NCBI GenBank assembly: GCA_027886175.1
Contig: JAJNNQ010000029.1
Location: 3,472,001 to 3,536,000 of the forward strand
DNA length: 64,000 nucleotides
Reading direction: 5' to 3'
Source of the DNA: Phylloscopus collybita
Lineage: Eukaryota; Chordata; Aves; Passeriformes; Phylloscopidae
Under the pieces are notes generated by a model. The model saw only the letters and a program-made list of their open reading frames with translations. It did no database searches and was not told the DNA's origin. Every line of letters begins with the position of its first letter. Position 1 is the stretch's first letter. The position numbers and the translations under genes were made by a program. Below, piece by piece: positions 9,753-22,227 of this stretch.

Positions 9753-12600
9753 AGGAGGGAGAAAAAGATCTAAAGTTATTCTCTGTGAAAAAACTGGGAG
9801 AGGTGAAGAATGAGGGCAAAGAGCTGGTGCAATGGAAGGCACAGCTGACACAGTACAGAGCAGCCAGTGGCACAGAGGTGATGGGTGCTGAGAGACAAAG
9901 ATCTGACGTTTGGAAAGACGAAAAATCAAGAGAGACCCATTTGCTTACAGCCATTCCACCTCCATCCATGAAAACGGCTCTGCTTTCAGGAGAGTTGAAC
10001 TGGACACAGTTACATTTTGCATATTACAAAGACAGTCAGTAGCAATTATCCTGTTCTTGCTGAAAAAAAAAAAAAAATTGGGCCCCACCAAGAAATCTAT
10101 CCAGATTGACTCATATCTCAGTAGCAACACAACAGAGTATTACATAAAGGGTATGGCTTTCCACATCCTTGCTATCACTTTGACAAGATGCCTTCACATG
10201 CATTTATTTAATTATTCTATACTAATTTCACTTCTGAAAGTTAAATGCAAATGTATAAGGAGCATGTTTTTAAATTAGCTTTGATTTTTAATGCAGAAGA
10301 CAACAAGTTTGGAATGATTCCTCCATTCCTTGTAATTAATCTTTCAATTTATATAATTTTGGTGAACTTTTAGAAGGGATTGAGCACTAGCAGTAAAAAA
10401 AAATGGATTCTTTTGGCATATGCCACAAGATTCTGTACAATGAAGGTGAATATTAGACTAGCTAATCAAAATTTTGCATCCTACAGTATTTTCAGAAGAA
10501 AGGCAAGGCAGTAGATGTAGTCTCCATGTTGTTTCTGCTTGCAGCAAACATGCAAAAGGTTGCCTGTCTAAAAGTAATACAGGTTTGTGCAGTCTAGAGC
10601 AGCATTAAGTTGCTTTTTTAAGTTGTCTGTTATTAACCAGGATTTTGTTTTACAAGAGGCTAATGAAAGATAGGTGGTGTGTGCTCAGACAATTAAATTA
10701 GATTAATAGGAATATAGCAAGCGTGAAAGCACTAGCAACAGTTGCTGCAACTATGAATTACATGAATATTGAGCACCACATACATTGCAGGTGTCATTCA
10801 GCAATAGAACATAATTCAGTACCAATGTTACATTATTTTAAAAATATGCATGTAGTCATGCATTCGTTCCAAAGGAGCATGACAAGAACTATGCCAACCA
10901 CAAAAAATCCGAAACTGAAAGGAGTGGCATGCCAAATTTTAAAATTCTCACCAAAGTACATGTAAACTCTACATGACCTCAGCTACCTAATAGACCTTGA
11001 TCCTGAGAGCATCTTTGAAAAAGGAGCAGGATGTAGGTTCTGATTCTGAGGAAGCTTTTAAACTGGATTGTGTTTGAAGATAAATGCATGTTTATTATAC
11101 AAGGTTGCATTTGATTCTTATAAAAGTGTTTGTTCTTAACAAGGACTCTAAGGCCTCAATGCAGGGTTGAGCTGCTGTTTTACAGGGACAAATTTGATAT
11201 TTTGACTTCACAGTAGAAAAAATAAGAAACATTGAATTCTTTCTTAAGCACTTCAATTTTTCTGATAAAAAAAGGCAGAAAAATTCTCCATACCATTCAA
11301 GGATTCATTGTGCTTTTATGTCTGTGATAAGACCTCAGTGGCTTAGCTGGAAACAGAATTTTCACCTGAAAATCCTGATGAAGTAGTTAGGTTGAGTCTC
11401 CATTACAGTTAGGGACACTTGAAGCTTTTCCATTCAGGAGGGAGAACAAAAGGGGGAAAACACCCTTCACAGGAACAGTTGGTTGGCTGTTTTCTTTTTA
11501 TCTTTAAAGTTTCTCTTGCCAACTACAAGCAATTTCTTCACTTTCAAGAAGAAGCTAGAAAATGAGCTGTCCCATTGAGATTAGGACTTCTTTCATGCAA
11601 TACCCTCTTTGGACTAATGTCCTCTTTGGACATTAATAAAAATGTTTCCCAGGGCCAGACAATATATAGCTCTGTCACATATCTTTAAAAGTTTTTGGAA
11701 TACGTAAGTCCTTTCAGGAATCTTTCTAGCACAAGTTGGAAGTTCTTTTCTGGGATGTCAAAAACATCTCACATCATGTTTCTTCAGGAGAAGATTTGTA
11801 AAAGATTTCAGTTTGAAAAGCTGTTGCCGTTACTGAGAAGTTGAATATATCCAAACTCCATATTAAAATTTGAACTCTGCTCATATCTGACTTAGTTTAG
11901 ATTTCATAAGAGAAGTGTTAGGCTCAGATAACAACCAAAGCAAATACCATAATGGGGATAAGCACTTTTTAAATATGTGCTATATCCCTGAAAGCATTTC
12001 ACATGTAACAATGTGGCCTTCCTGTTCACTCTTCTTTGACAGAGAAAGGAGACAAATTAACTGATGCGCATCTAAAGAGGGCAGTTTAGCTACATTTACA
12101 GCATCCTCCACATCAGTATGTCTGAAAACAAAGCAAGACTGATTCTCAGCATTTGAAAGTCTAACCAAAACCCACAGAAAGTACAGGCAGCTAGAATTCT
12201 TTTAAATGTCAGTTGTTTATATTAAGAGAAAGAAGAGGTGGTTCAATTAATTGGTATTAATTAAGCATGACAGCATTAAAATTGCCAGAAAGAGGAACTT
12301 TACAATGTGATATTCACCAAATTAACATTTTGGAAAGCCTTTTGTCTCTTCAACAGTTTATTTGCTGTTTTAAACGTTACCCATCAACAGTATTCAAGAA
12401 GCTCTCTGAGGTCTTCATGAAAATGAGCCTGACTGGGTGCTCTGAATCACATCCATACAGAACAAAGAAAAGGCATTAGAGCCCTGGTGTGCAGCTGCAG
12501 GGCCATAGTCTCCTTGGGACCACAGAGATGTGGAAGGATAGCTCACACAGCTGAACACCAGAGTGGGCAGATGTGGGCAGGATTTAGAAAGGACAGGTCA
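9753..12600. other. Intergenic, no gene seen
   Basis: AT-rich unique-looking DNA. Contains an A14 run near 10062-10076 and scattered short open frames (for example 9910-10278 +) without family resemblance. No repeat family recognised. Confidence 0.6.
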
Positions 12601-13840
12601 GGGCAGTAGGGAACAGAGTTGGCCTTTTGCATCAGACTGCAGGAGGGATATGTGGAGGTCTGCCTGGTCTGTAGCGACTATGAGATGTTGGAGTCCAGGA
12701 TCCCGGGAGGGGGAACAAGCCAAATCAAGTAGCAGGATCATGACCCTGAACCTCAGGAGTTCACTGTCTTAGGGATTAGAGGAAAGCAGTCTGTGTTGTT
12801 TATCTTGATCAGCAATGCCTTCATCGTTTTCTCCTGTAATATCCTCAATATACAGGCTGATGAAAAATGGACAAGGTAAATGAGCAATGAGGTGATTGAA
12901 AACAGGCTGATCTTCTGGACTTAAAGGAGTGTTAGCAGCAGCACAAAGTCCAGCTGCAGTCCCATTATTGGTAGATTATTTTGGAGTCTGGTACTGGCCA
13001 TTAATGACTTACATGGTGGGACAGAGTGCATCCTCAGCAAGCCTATAGAGGAGAAGTCAGGAGAAGTGGTTAACAAACCAAATACTCATGGTCCCACGCA
13101 AGAGGGGCAGTGACATGCTGAAAAATGGGTAGGTAGTAATCTCGTGAAGTCCCACACTAGCAGTCAAATCACCCTGTGCAGCACTATAGGTCAACTAGTT
13201 GGAAAGCAGCTTTGCAGAAAAGGGCTTAAGCATCCTGGTAGACATCAAATTGTTCGTGAACCAGTGGTGCATCCAGCAGCATGAAAGGCCAACGGCGTCT
13301 TAGGCTATGTCAGGAAGAGCATTGCTCAGCAGCCCAAAGGGAGCTGAGCCTTCTGCTCTGTTAAGTGCAGGTTAGACCGCATCTGAAATGCTGTGAACAG
13401 TTCATGACTACCCACAACAAGAAAGACATGAAGATAGTGGAGAAAATCCAAGGCCGTGAAGTTTAAGAGGTTGTAGTTGAAATTATGTAGCCTTGAGAAA
13501 AGTCTTGGGAGAGCTTGTCTGTACACAAACACTTGATGAGAGCGTATTAAAAGGATGGGTCCATACTTTGTTCAGTGGTCCCCAGGGAAAGAGGCAACAG
13601 GTGCAAACTGAAACAGGAAATTCCATTTAAAGATAAGGAAAAGCTTTTCAGCTGTGGGAGTGGCCAAACGCTGCCGTAGTTTGCTGAGAGAGGTAGAATC
13701 CATGTCCTTGAAGAGAGTCAAAACTCATCTGGGACAAAGGACTGAGCAACCTGCTTACGGTGACCCTCCTTGGAGCAGGCATAGTTTGGCTAAATGTTCT
13801 CCTAGGGCCTTCCACCCTTGCTCCTTCTGTGAGTGTTTGA
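12600..13840 (+). mobile_element. CR1 LINE, degraded copy with internal gaps
   Basis: Plus-strand CR1 copy. At about 12655-12775 lies the segment found 5' of the CR1 reverse transcriptase (TGTAGCGACTATGAGATG, then CCAGGATCCCGGGAGG). From about 12880 the reverse-transcriptase 3' half follows (GGCACAAAGTCCAGCTG-like, ATTAATGACTTACATGGTGG, CAGAGTGCATCCTCAGCAAG), then the 3' untranslated part (AGCATTGCTCAGCAGCCC, AGTGGTCCCCAGGGAAAGAG, CTTCCACCCTTGCTCC). The catalytic FADD segment and much of the middle are deleted, so this is an old, inert copy. The left edge is approximate. Confidence 0.82.
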
Positions 13841-16800
13841 GGAATTGTGTAGGTCAAACTGAGGTCTGGCTAACTGCTTGTGCTACTATTTAAAAATCAA
13901 GAGCTGTAGGTAGCGGTCAGATTGCTTGTCCTGTTGCACAGTGCTATAAGATATGGCACCATTTCTAAACTACCTGGATGCATATTTCTCATGTTATCTT
14001 CTGTAACTTAAAGATATTCAAGTAATTCCTCTCTTTTGTACCCTTGATTGTAAAATAAAAGCCTGTGAATGCTAACTAAGGATGTTTGGAAATGCTGCAC
14101 ACTTAAACATGTGCACCATCCATAAAAAATAGATAACACCTTGAGAGTTTAACCCAATGAGTCAGATATTCCTTATATTGTTAACTCATTCTCCCTCAAA
14201 AATACTCTGACTAGTCCTAAATCTTACTAACTCTTAGAAGCCAGGGTAGTATAATTCTTACAATTGCTGCAAAGTTGTCCTTTAAAGTTTGTCTGCCAGA
14301 TGATGTGTTACTCAGCTTGAGTAAACCTGAGAGACTGATTCAGCAAGTGTTACAAAGTATTGATTCATTTCCTTTGAGTGTCTGGCTAAAGGGTGACTTG
14401 AGGAAAATGTAAAGTTTTGTTCTTAAATAAATATTGTGTATAAATGGATCATGTCAGCAACACTCAGATTTCATGATTGCCTGGAGTGGGAACTGGATAA
14501 TGAGACTTGTCAGCTCCACTGGATTTGTAGCAGGTATTTGTATAGAGCAGTTTTGAATGTTTCAGAAAAATCTGTGAACATTTGAAAGGCTTGTGGACCA
14601 GTCTCAGTTACACTCCTGGTCTGGTTAAATGAAATCAGCATAATTATTCTTCAGAGGATCTTTTATTATGTGTTACACATTTTGCTTTACAAATAAAAAT
14701 TATTTTAGAAAGGGAACAAATCTTTCCATTAGGACTAGTAGTTATAGAAATGCTTTATGCTTAATTACAATTGAGTTTGGTTCCCGTAATCTTTTTTTTT
14801 CCTTGAGGAAAAAATAAAAAGTACTTGTTTCCTCAGGTTTAATTTCACTATATTTTGAGGTCTGATTAACAGCAAAGCATGAAGGGAAAGATTTAAAAGC
14901 AGTGCTGTCATGGGTAACCCATGACAAGTGCACACAGAAAGAAAGCAAAAGAGACTAAATGGGTGACATGGCAAGTTATCCTTGAGAGGTAAGAATGTCT
15001 TCATTTAAAGCCTTGTAAGCAGATGAGATGAAAATGCGATCTGGTGTGGGAGACTTGAAAATGCTTTCATATCCCTTTCATAACTAAAATCATAAAACCT
15101 GTAATATACCGCCCTTGTAAACAGCTGTCGATCTCAATCATCAAGTCAAACCTAGCCAAAATGTCTCCAACCAAATGAAAATAAAGGAAATCTGAATGCC
15201 AGCTGTAAATTGGTAGGCTGCTATGAGGACCCAAAAGTAGAGAAAAACTGTATAGTGATTTTCTTAAAACTTGTTTTCCTTTCTGACCTGTTTTAAGCCG
15301 TTTACATCATTAATTGTGTGAATCATAACCTGATATGTTATACTTCTGAGGAAACAAGCAGAGACATACATACAATACACACAAAAAAGACGTATTGGGA
15401 AGCAACTCTGGAGCTCCATTAAGTATGGGACCCCTGTTTAAACACAAAAAATTATATTCCAATATTGCGAGTAGAGTCCAAGTCTTTTTACAAGTTATTT
15501 CCTGTGTTTCTTCTTTGTTCTGTCTATACATCTAGCAAAATAGGGTAGTGGCAGTTTTTAGGGGAATATTATAGCTGTGTACAAATATGCTAGAGATGTA
15601 AACTAGAGACAGGCTAAACTGGGGTCTTGTCAAACAATTCACCAATCAGCTTCCCTAAAGCATGTAAAAATGCTGGGGTTGTGTGGAAAGCAGGGATATT
15701 TTTGCTGTATCCCTGAGGGTATTTTTCTGTAACTCTGAAGTCAGTTAACCTCTTTTACTAGGGGAATCAGACTGCTGGTGGTGCCAGAAACCACAAATGT
15801 CTGGGACCAGTATGTCAGAGATAATTTCTGCTGAATCAGCTCTCAGTATAACAAATGTATTAAGTCAGTAACCTAAGCATATTTCATAACACAATAGTAA
15901 CTGCACTGCAGAATGTATCTTTGATTTAGACAAATTTTCAGCCCCGGTCCAATGATCACTCTTGTGTTTAAAAAGGTATGAAACCTTTTGTGACACTGAC
16001 AACAGATTATAATACCAGTGAAACTCCTGGTAGATTTTTTTTTTCAAGTATTTGCTTATAAATGAAATGGAAGATAAAATAGGAGGAATACCACAATATA
16101 ATTTCTACAGCATCAAGGGACATATTAAGCCAGTTACCTTAAAAGTAACTTTAATTGAAATTAATCATTAGAAATACATTCTATATTAAAAATTAAGTTG
16201 CCTTTTAATGTATAGATGTAACTTTAAATTGTTGCTAGGTGTTTGATCACTCCAATAGGTAATATCACTGTTGGGATTATTCAAAGCAATCTGTTGGCTT
16301 GTACATGTATGTTCACATGTACAAACCTGCCAATTCTGGCCCAAAACCAGACTAAAACCTTTTCCTAGTTTGTAATTAAGGCTTTAATTGTTCAAATGCA
16401 AGTATCAGTAATTAAAGCATAATTAAATCACAAAATAGCAAACTTTACCCCTATGCCATAATAGGGGCAGAACTTATGCCCCTAAGTCATAAAGTCCAAA
16501 CCAAACAAATGTAGCCAGAAAAAAAAAAAATACACAGTATTCTATTGCTTCTGCTTTCTGCACAGGCCCACCAGGGGCTTCTCACAAACTTCAAGATTAT
16601 TGTCAGTACAGACAATAAGACATCCTTTCTTCAAATTCAGCTGTCTTGTGGTTGAACCTGGTGGCTGATTCTCTCCATGTGGGTCTTTGGGTGAAATGAA
16701 CTACTACCTGACTACCAAGGCTAAATGTAAAAGGAGGTGCTTTAACTTTGGCCAAAAAAGGATTGGCAGTCACATGTTTCATTAACTAGGAAAAAAATAG

Positions 16801-16992
16801 CAGAACAAAATATTCCCAAGAACTAGTCACTCTTTGCATGTCTTTTTTTCTTCTTTTTCTTAAAGGAGATATTAACCTAGCTTTGTATGTGTAGGTGTGA
16901 GGGAATAATTCTGGTTTAAGACAAATTTGTTGTTATTATGACTTCTTAGATATTTATCATCTAACTACTAACAACTACAGGAGCATAAAACT
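13841..16992. other. Intergenic, no gene seen
   Basis: AT-rich sequence, no recognised transposon or conserved exon. Contains only homopolymer stretches (for example A11 near 16519). Minus-strand open frames at 14742-15004 and 15310-15531 have no family signature. Confidence 0.6.
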
Positions 16993-17044
16993 AAATGGAG
17001 TAGCAGTTGTCACCATATAAATGAAGTAGCAGTTGTCACCATAG
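16993..17044 (+). repeat. 26-bp direct duplication
   Basis: Two adjacent 26-base copies (16993-17018 and 17019-17044) differing at one or two positions, each containing GTAGCAGTTGTCACCATA. A recent tandem duplication by its low divergence. It lies 50 bases from the palindrome at 17094. Confidence 0.9.
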
Positions 17045-17093
17045 ATACGGAGGCAAAGAAGTCACCTTCTAAACCAGATAGTTCAGGTTTCAT

Positions 17094-17143
17094 TTCATCT
17101 ACATGGTATGAAAAATATTAATTTTTCATACCATGTAGATGAA
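17094..17143. repeat. Perfect palindrome, 23-bp arms with 4-bp loop
   Basis: Arms at 17094-17116 and 17121-17143 are exact reverse complements (the core is ACATGGTATGAAAAAT on the left), separated only by ATTA. Pairing stops at both ends (T opposite T). It would extrude as a 23-bp hairpin in DNA or RNA. No flanking target duplication is obvious. Confidence 0.97.
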
Positions 17144-20100
17144 TTCAGTTGCATTCATGTACTGTTTTCTTAGAATACTTTAGGCAAAATGTAGGAAGAA
17201 TAAAATATCTCAATTAGTATGTGGCTGTATTCATTACACTTGTGTGCATATGAAGTTTGTATAACTAGTACAAACTCTCACAATCAAATAAGTTTTCTGT
17301 AGAATCTGGGGTGTTTGTTTACAGCACAAAATTTGTATAAATATACCGAAGAAGAAAACTTTTGCATAATTTTTGGATCACTATCATCCTTTCACAACAA
17401 AGACAGATCATCAGATTGTTTTAGTGGAGTGATTCTCAAATTATTTTCTAAACAGAATGATATTAGTTAGTACTTAGTTGTAGAGCAAATGAGACCCTCG
17501 GTTATTTTGGAAAGAAAACAGAATCCAGAAAGAATTTTACCTTGCTTCTAAAAAAGCCATTAGTCTTGATTCCTTAAAAAGGAAAAAAAAAAAAAAAGGC
17601 AAGTTACTATTAACTCTTGTGGGGTAATAGATTGTTTTGACAATGATGTCATTATGCAGATTTATGGATGTATCTTTCAGCTTCACTCAAGATCTTATTT
17701 GCCTCAATAATTCCCAAGGCTTGAGAATTCAAAGGCTGCTGGAACCCTTCATGAATTGCCCCTGATCCTCAAGGACATTACAGCAATTACAAAGTAGCTT
17801 CCAAACAAATCTATTTAAACTCCATGTCCCAGCTTGGAAAGAATAATCTACAACATTTACACATTTACATATACACAGAACCTTTAATATGCTACAGATG
17901 TTTCATTTTTTGAAAAGCACTTCAATTCATTGACAGACCTTTGGCTAAACTGATGAATTAATTTGTTCAGGGCGGATTTCATAAGTCCTCTAATAATTCA
18001 TACCCTTACACATCTTGACTTGATTTCTGAGGTCTACAGCATGTGTTTTAAATGTTTTAACCTTTACTATTTTAATCAGGTAACATTTATTTCAGGGCTG
18101 GATGATGATCGGTCATTGAAAGATACAGTTGACTAGGAAATAAAATTCAGTTTGTCAGTTAAACAAACCTCTGCATCTTAAATAGGAAAAAAACAGTCTG
18201 TATTACTGGATCTCTGAAATGCTTAGTGGTTTTGATGTGACTCTCCCTTTCAAGAATATGTTTTGCGGGATTGCTAAGTATAGCTGGATGCAGTGCTCAT
18301 ATGCAGAAACCACAATTGCCGTACTTACGTTAAACGTAAGCCTTTAGCTTTAAACTGAGATTTATTTCTATAATTTAAGCTATTTTTCTTTAATACTTTC
18401 TAGAGGCTAGATACCAATTTAAACAACAAGAAAATCAGTCTTGTTGTTTAATATATTGTTGTTGAAAATATATCTTGTTGTTGAAAATAAATTTTGCCTA
18501 ACCTGTTTGTGTTGCAGAAATTTTCAGCTTTGTTGCTGCCTCTGATACAATGTACAAAATTATATAAAATAATTTAAGAGGGGTTTTATTGGTGTGTCTG
18601 ATTAAGTGCAATAAAATGTTTGAGTAAAAATGCATAAAAAAGGCTTTTGTCTTCCATTGCTAGACAAATGACGTGGCAGCCACCCACCCAATAAAACATA
18701 TCTTTTCTTACTACACTGGGTCATGAAAAGGTCCAGAAGTCTAAAATCAATCAGCTATTACAAAAATATATTATATTTAGAATGTTTTTTATTTCAGATG
18801 AAAACTATAAACAGTACAAATGACTATTTTTTGCCATTCATCTTCCATGATGTTGACTCACAAATTGAGGGTTTGAGTATTGAAGTCTGAGTACATCAGT
18901 GCTGACTGTATATTTCTTGTCCTGATCTGTAGGAATGTGCAGAATTACAAGTGTTACAACCTTATTTGAGACACTGATATTTATTCCGTGATGTTTGATA
19001 CTTTTTTACTCTTACAAATTTCTAAAACTCCTATGTTACAACAAGTACATTCTTTGACTTGTGAAAGAATCTCAGGATTAGACAGTACATAACAAACCTG
19101 CCAATCTGATTTCAGCCTTCCAAAACAAACCGAATTCTGCTTAAAATGCATCAAAGTCATTTATATTTATTTGAAAGAGGTATGCAAACAAGATTTCTTA
19201 GTCTGGGCTAGTTACGTATATCTGCTTTTTAAAAATCTAATGTAAAATGCTGTTCAGGAAGTGGAACTACATTTCATAGGGGAAAAAATAGTTGAAAAAT
19301 AAAAATTTTGTTTACCATTATGTGTTTATTAATTTTCCAATATATTCTGGGAAGAGGAGAGTTAACAAAGTTTATTTTTTATCCTTGATATGTTCACTAG
19401 TTTCTTTCTTGCCATTTTCTCTGTGTGCCATAGAAACATCAGCCATGAGCTGAGTAGCTAACTAGAGAAAGTCAAGCAAAATGTGTACTAACTGCCTTCT
19501 ATGTGCCTTTTCTTTGAGAGTGATGCTTTCATTGACCTCTCTACCTCTCTACCTAGACAGGTTTATTAAATTTTAGAAATGTAATTATAACAAGAGATTC
19601 TTTTAGGAAATGGACAGTCACTTTTTTAGATATTTTTAAAACTTGACTGCACAAAATTCCAAGCTTCTAATCTCAAATTAGACTTCTAGCTTGAAATTAG
19701 GTTTTGAGCTTGAAATTCTTCAAGCTTCTCTGTGGAAATTCTAATGTAAAATTAGTCCTATTTTTAAAAAGCAAGTAGGTGAATAATCACCCAAAACTTC
19801 TTCTGACAAGGCTTGTCAAAAATTCTCCTCCTTTTAGTTGAAATTGGCTCAAAATTTTGAGAATTGTAAGAGGAGACTAGTAGATAATATAATAACACCT
19901 GCTTTGCCAAATTACTTGGAAGATTGCTATATGTATGATCCAATATCCAATGAAAAGTCCAAAGTACAGAATGCACATAGCTGAAGAACTATTCATTCTG
20001 TGAACCATGCAGCTCTCATTTGATCTTCCAGAATTCATTATTATCCAAACTCTTTAAAAGATACTATCTGTAGAGGACTGTCAGAATCCCCTGGCCTACA

Positions 20101-21084
20101 ATATGTTAAATACGTCACATTCGACAATCTATTCACACTTCATAGATTGTGAGAAGTTATGATATCTGAGAAATTAATTGCTTTCATCTTTTTCAGTAGA
20201 TGGTGTTTTCTGCAGGATAAATGTAGATTACAGTATTCTCAGGGATCAAGATTGCTATTAATGTGCTACTCAGATTGCAGTCAGAAAGCAGACAGATCTT
20301 AGGTCTTTGGCTTGCTCATTAGAAACAAACCAAGCCACTGGGGAAAATGCTAGGAGCGTTTTCATATTGTTGTCAGATACTGTAGCTTGCAAATACAAAA
20401 CAATACTACAATATAGAAACAAATGTGTGATAACATACTAGTGGAAAACAGGTGACAGGATAAACCTGTATCTGAAGAACAAATATACCATAAACCACAA
20501 ACATACCATAAAAGTTGTTGCTAATTAATTTTCTTCAAATATTTTACTTAACAGTATTCTGTCAAGGCATCTCTGCTACCTAATCAGTAACATGGGGTTA
20601 ATACAGAGGACAACAAAGTATTTCACAGCTAAGCAATCAAATATGAGGAGATTGAGTGAAAGACTTGCCACAGAGGAAAAGGAATTCTTACAATATTCAG
20701 GGGAAAAGTGCTCTTTGATTTTTAGCTTCTCATTTCTACACTATAGATCTGCAGTGCTAAACTCAAATTCTGAGATCAATATTTACTAGTAGTATGTTGT
20801 TTTCTACTAAAAAAAATTAGTAAACTCACCTCCACATTTAACTGCAAAAATACAAAATATACAAATCTGCAGTGAAACAGCATCATTGCCAAGAAAACGA
20901 TCTTATATAAACACAGAAATCATTCTTACTAAAGTGAGTGGGGGCATTTTCTCAGGGTAGTAAGAAAATACTACAATTGCTCCATGCTTGACTTCACACT
21001 CTTTGTTTTGGAATTAATGCTTTTCAAGGATAAAGAAATAGGGTATTGTTTTAGTTTGCATATAATTTTAGATCAAGTATCCAG
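17144..21084. other. Intergenic, no gene seen
   Basis: AT-rich DNA. Small items only: an A15 run at about 17583-17597; an 8-bp-arm palindrome at 18324-18340 (CTTACGTT/AACGTAAG); a 10-bp-arm stem at 18421-18449 followed by two TTGTTGTTGAAAATA copies (about 18456-18490); and a cluster of AGCTTGAAATT-like words at 19660-19730. No exon or transposon recognised. Confidence 0.6.
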
Positions 21085-21468
21085 TTTGGAATTCCCTGGC
21101 ACAATTTGAGGCCATTTCCTCTTGTCCTATTATTACCTGGGAGAATAATCCCCATCTCACTACATCCTCCTTTTAGGTCATTGTAAAGAGCAACAAGGTC
21201 ACACTGACCCTCCTTTTCTCTAGGCTAGACAATTCCAGCTCCTTAAGCTGTTCGTCACAACTTGTGTTCCAGACTCTTCACCAGCTCCAGTAATTTTTTG
21301 GACACACTCCGGCACCTCAATGATTTTCCTGTCATGAGGGCCCCAGAACTGGACAAGATTCAAGGAGCAGCCTTGCCAATGCCAAGTGTAGGGGCATAAC
21401 CACTGTGCTGCTGGCCATACTACAGCTGATACAGGCCAGGATGCCATTGGCCTTCTTGGTCACCTGAG
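21085..21468 (-). mobile_element. CR1 LINE, 3' segment of a copy split by an LTR
   Basis: Minus-strand CR1 3' untranslated region. Landmarks include GGCACAATTTGAGGCCATTTCCTCTTGTCC-type sequence (about 21098-21130), TTCTCTAGGCTAGACAATTCC, TTGGACACACTCCGGCACCT and CAGGCCAGGATGCCATTGGC. The copy continues at 22228 on the far side of an inserted LTR. The octamer terminus itself is missing at the left end. Confidence 0.93.
21463..21468 (+). repeat. Target-site duplication, left copy (CCTGAG)
   Basis: CCTGAG immediately before the TG of the LTR at 21469; the identical hexamer follows the LTR at 22222-22227. Removing the insert and one copy restores the continuous CR1 sequence CACCTGAGCATACTGCTG. 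Confidence 0.9.
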
Positions 21469-22221
21469 TGATGCCAAGAGGTTCAGGCATCTTCATTGAA
21501 GACTAGAAGCTGGGTAGTTGTAAAAGCAAAGTCCTTTATTGCATGGCTAAATCAGTCCCATGGAGGCAAAGTTACTAGAGTCCACAGCAGCATGCAGAAA
21601 CCTTCTAACATAAAGGTTGTAAGTCCCAAGCAGAAGCAGCAACAGCAGCAGTGACGGCATCCATAGTCTGTGTCCTGTGAGCATCTTATCAGTAGCAGTC
21701 ACAGCAGTAGCAACAACAGCAACATTTGTGCTATTTTGTGAGTCTCCATGCATTAGCATTCTCAAAGTAGGGCATTTTTATTCTATTTTTAGACAATCAG
21801 GTACCTACACAAATTTTTTTACAGTAGTGTTGGAACTATCCTAAGTTAAAATTGATGTACGTTAATATTCGTAAATTCTTACACAAATTTTTTGCATATA
21901 GCTCTCTCTGTTCTATCTAGGAATGTTTTGGCAAGGCTACATTATTTTTGTTACTACTAAAATTTAACTAACTTTGCAACAGGCAATGTTACTGAACTTT
22001 AAACTAGGTATTAGGTCTTTTTCTTATTTACTGACACAAGTTCTTATTTGTTTAAGGCACTTAAAAGTCATCTATTTATTTAAAACTAAACTTGCATTTC
22101 TACCTCATGTATGTGTGGATTTATGTATCTTGGTTTCTCTGAAGGTTCTAATTCAATCCTCACATTTCTGGGCACTCCTGGGCCTGTGTGGATTTGGCCC
22201 AGGGGGATTTGTAATCCAACA
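21469..22221 (-). mobile_element. Solo LTR of an endogenous retrovirus, class II-like
   Basis: A 753-base insert in a CR1 copy, beginning TG and ending CA, with an exact 6-bp target duplication on both sides. Six bases is typical of class II (ERVK-like) integrations. Minus orientation is indicated by an AATAAA at 21540-21535, 66 bases from the element end, and a TATA-like AATAAAAATG near 21785-21775. The minus-strand 5' end reads TGTTGGATTACAAATCCCCC. A CAG/CAA-rich patch lies at about 21636-21725. No internal viral genes are present, so it is the product of recombination between two LTRs. It is younger than the CR1 it interrupts. Family name not assigned. Confidence 0.85.
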
Positions 22222-22227
22222 CCTGAG
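22222..22227 (+). repeat. Target-site duplication, right copy (CCTGAG)
   Basis: Right-hand partner of 21463-21468, directly after the terminal CA of the LTR. Confidence 0.9.

Noticed and set aside
21636..21725. CAG/CAA-rich patch as a trinucleotide-repeat locus
   Set aside because: The units are irregular and lie within the LTR body, so it is part of that repeat rather than an independent expansion.
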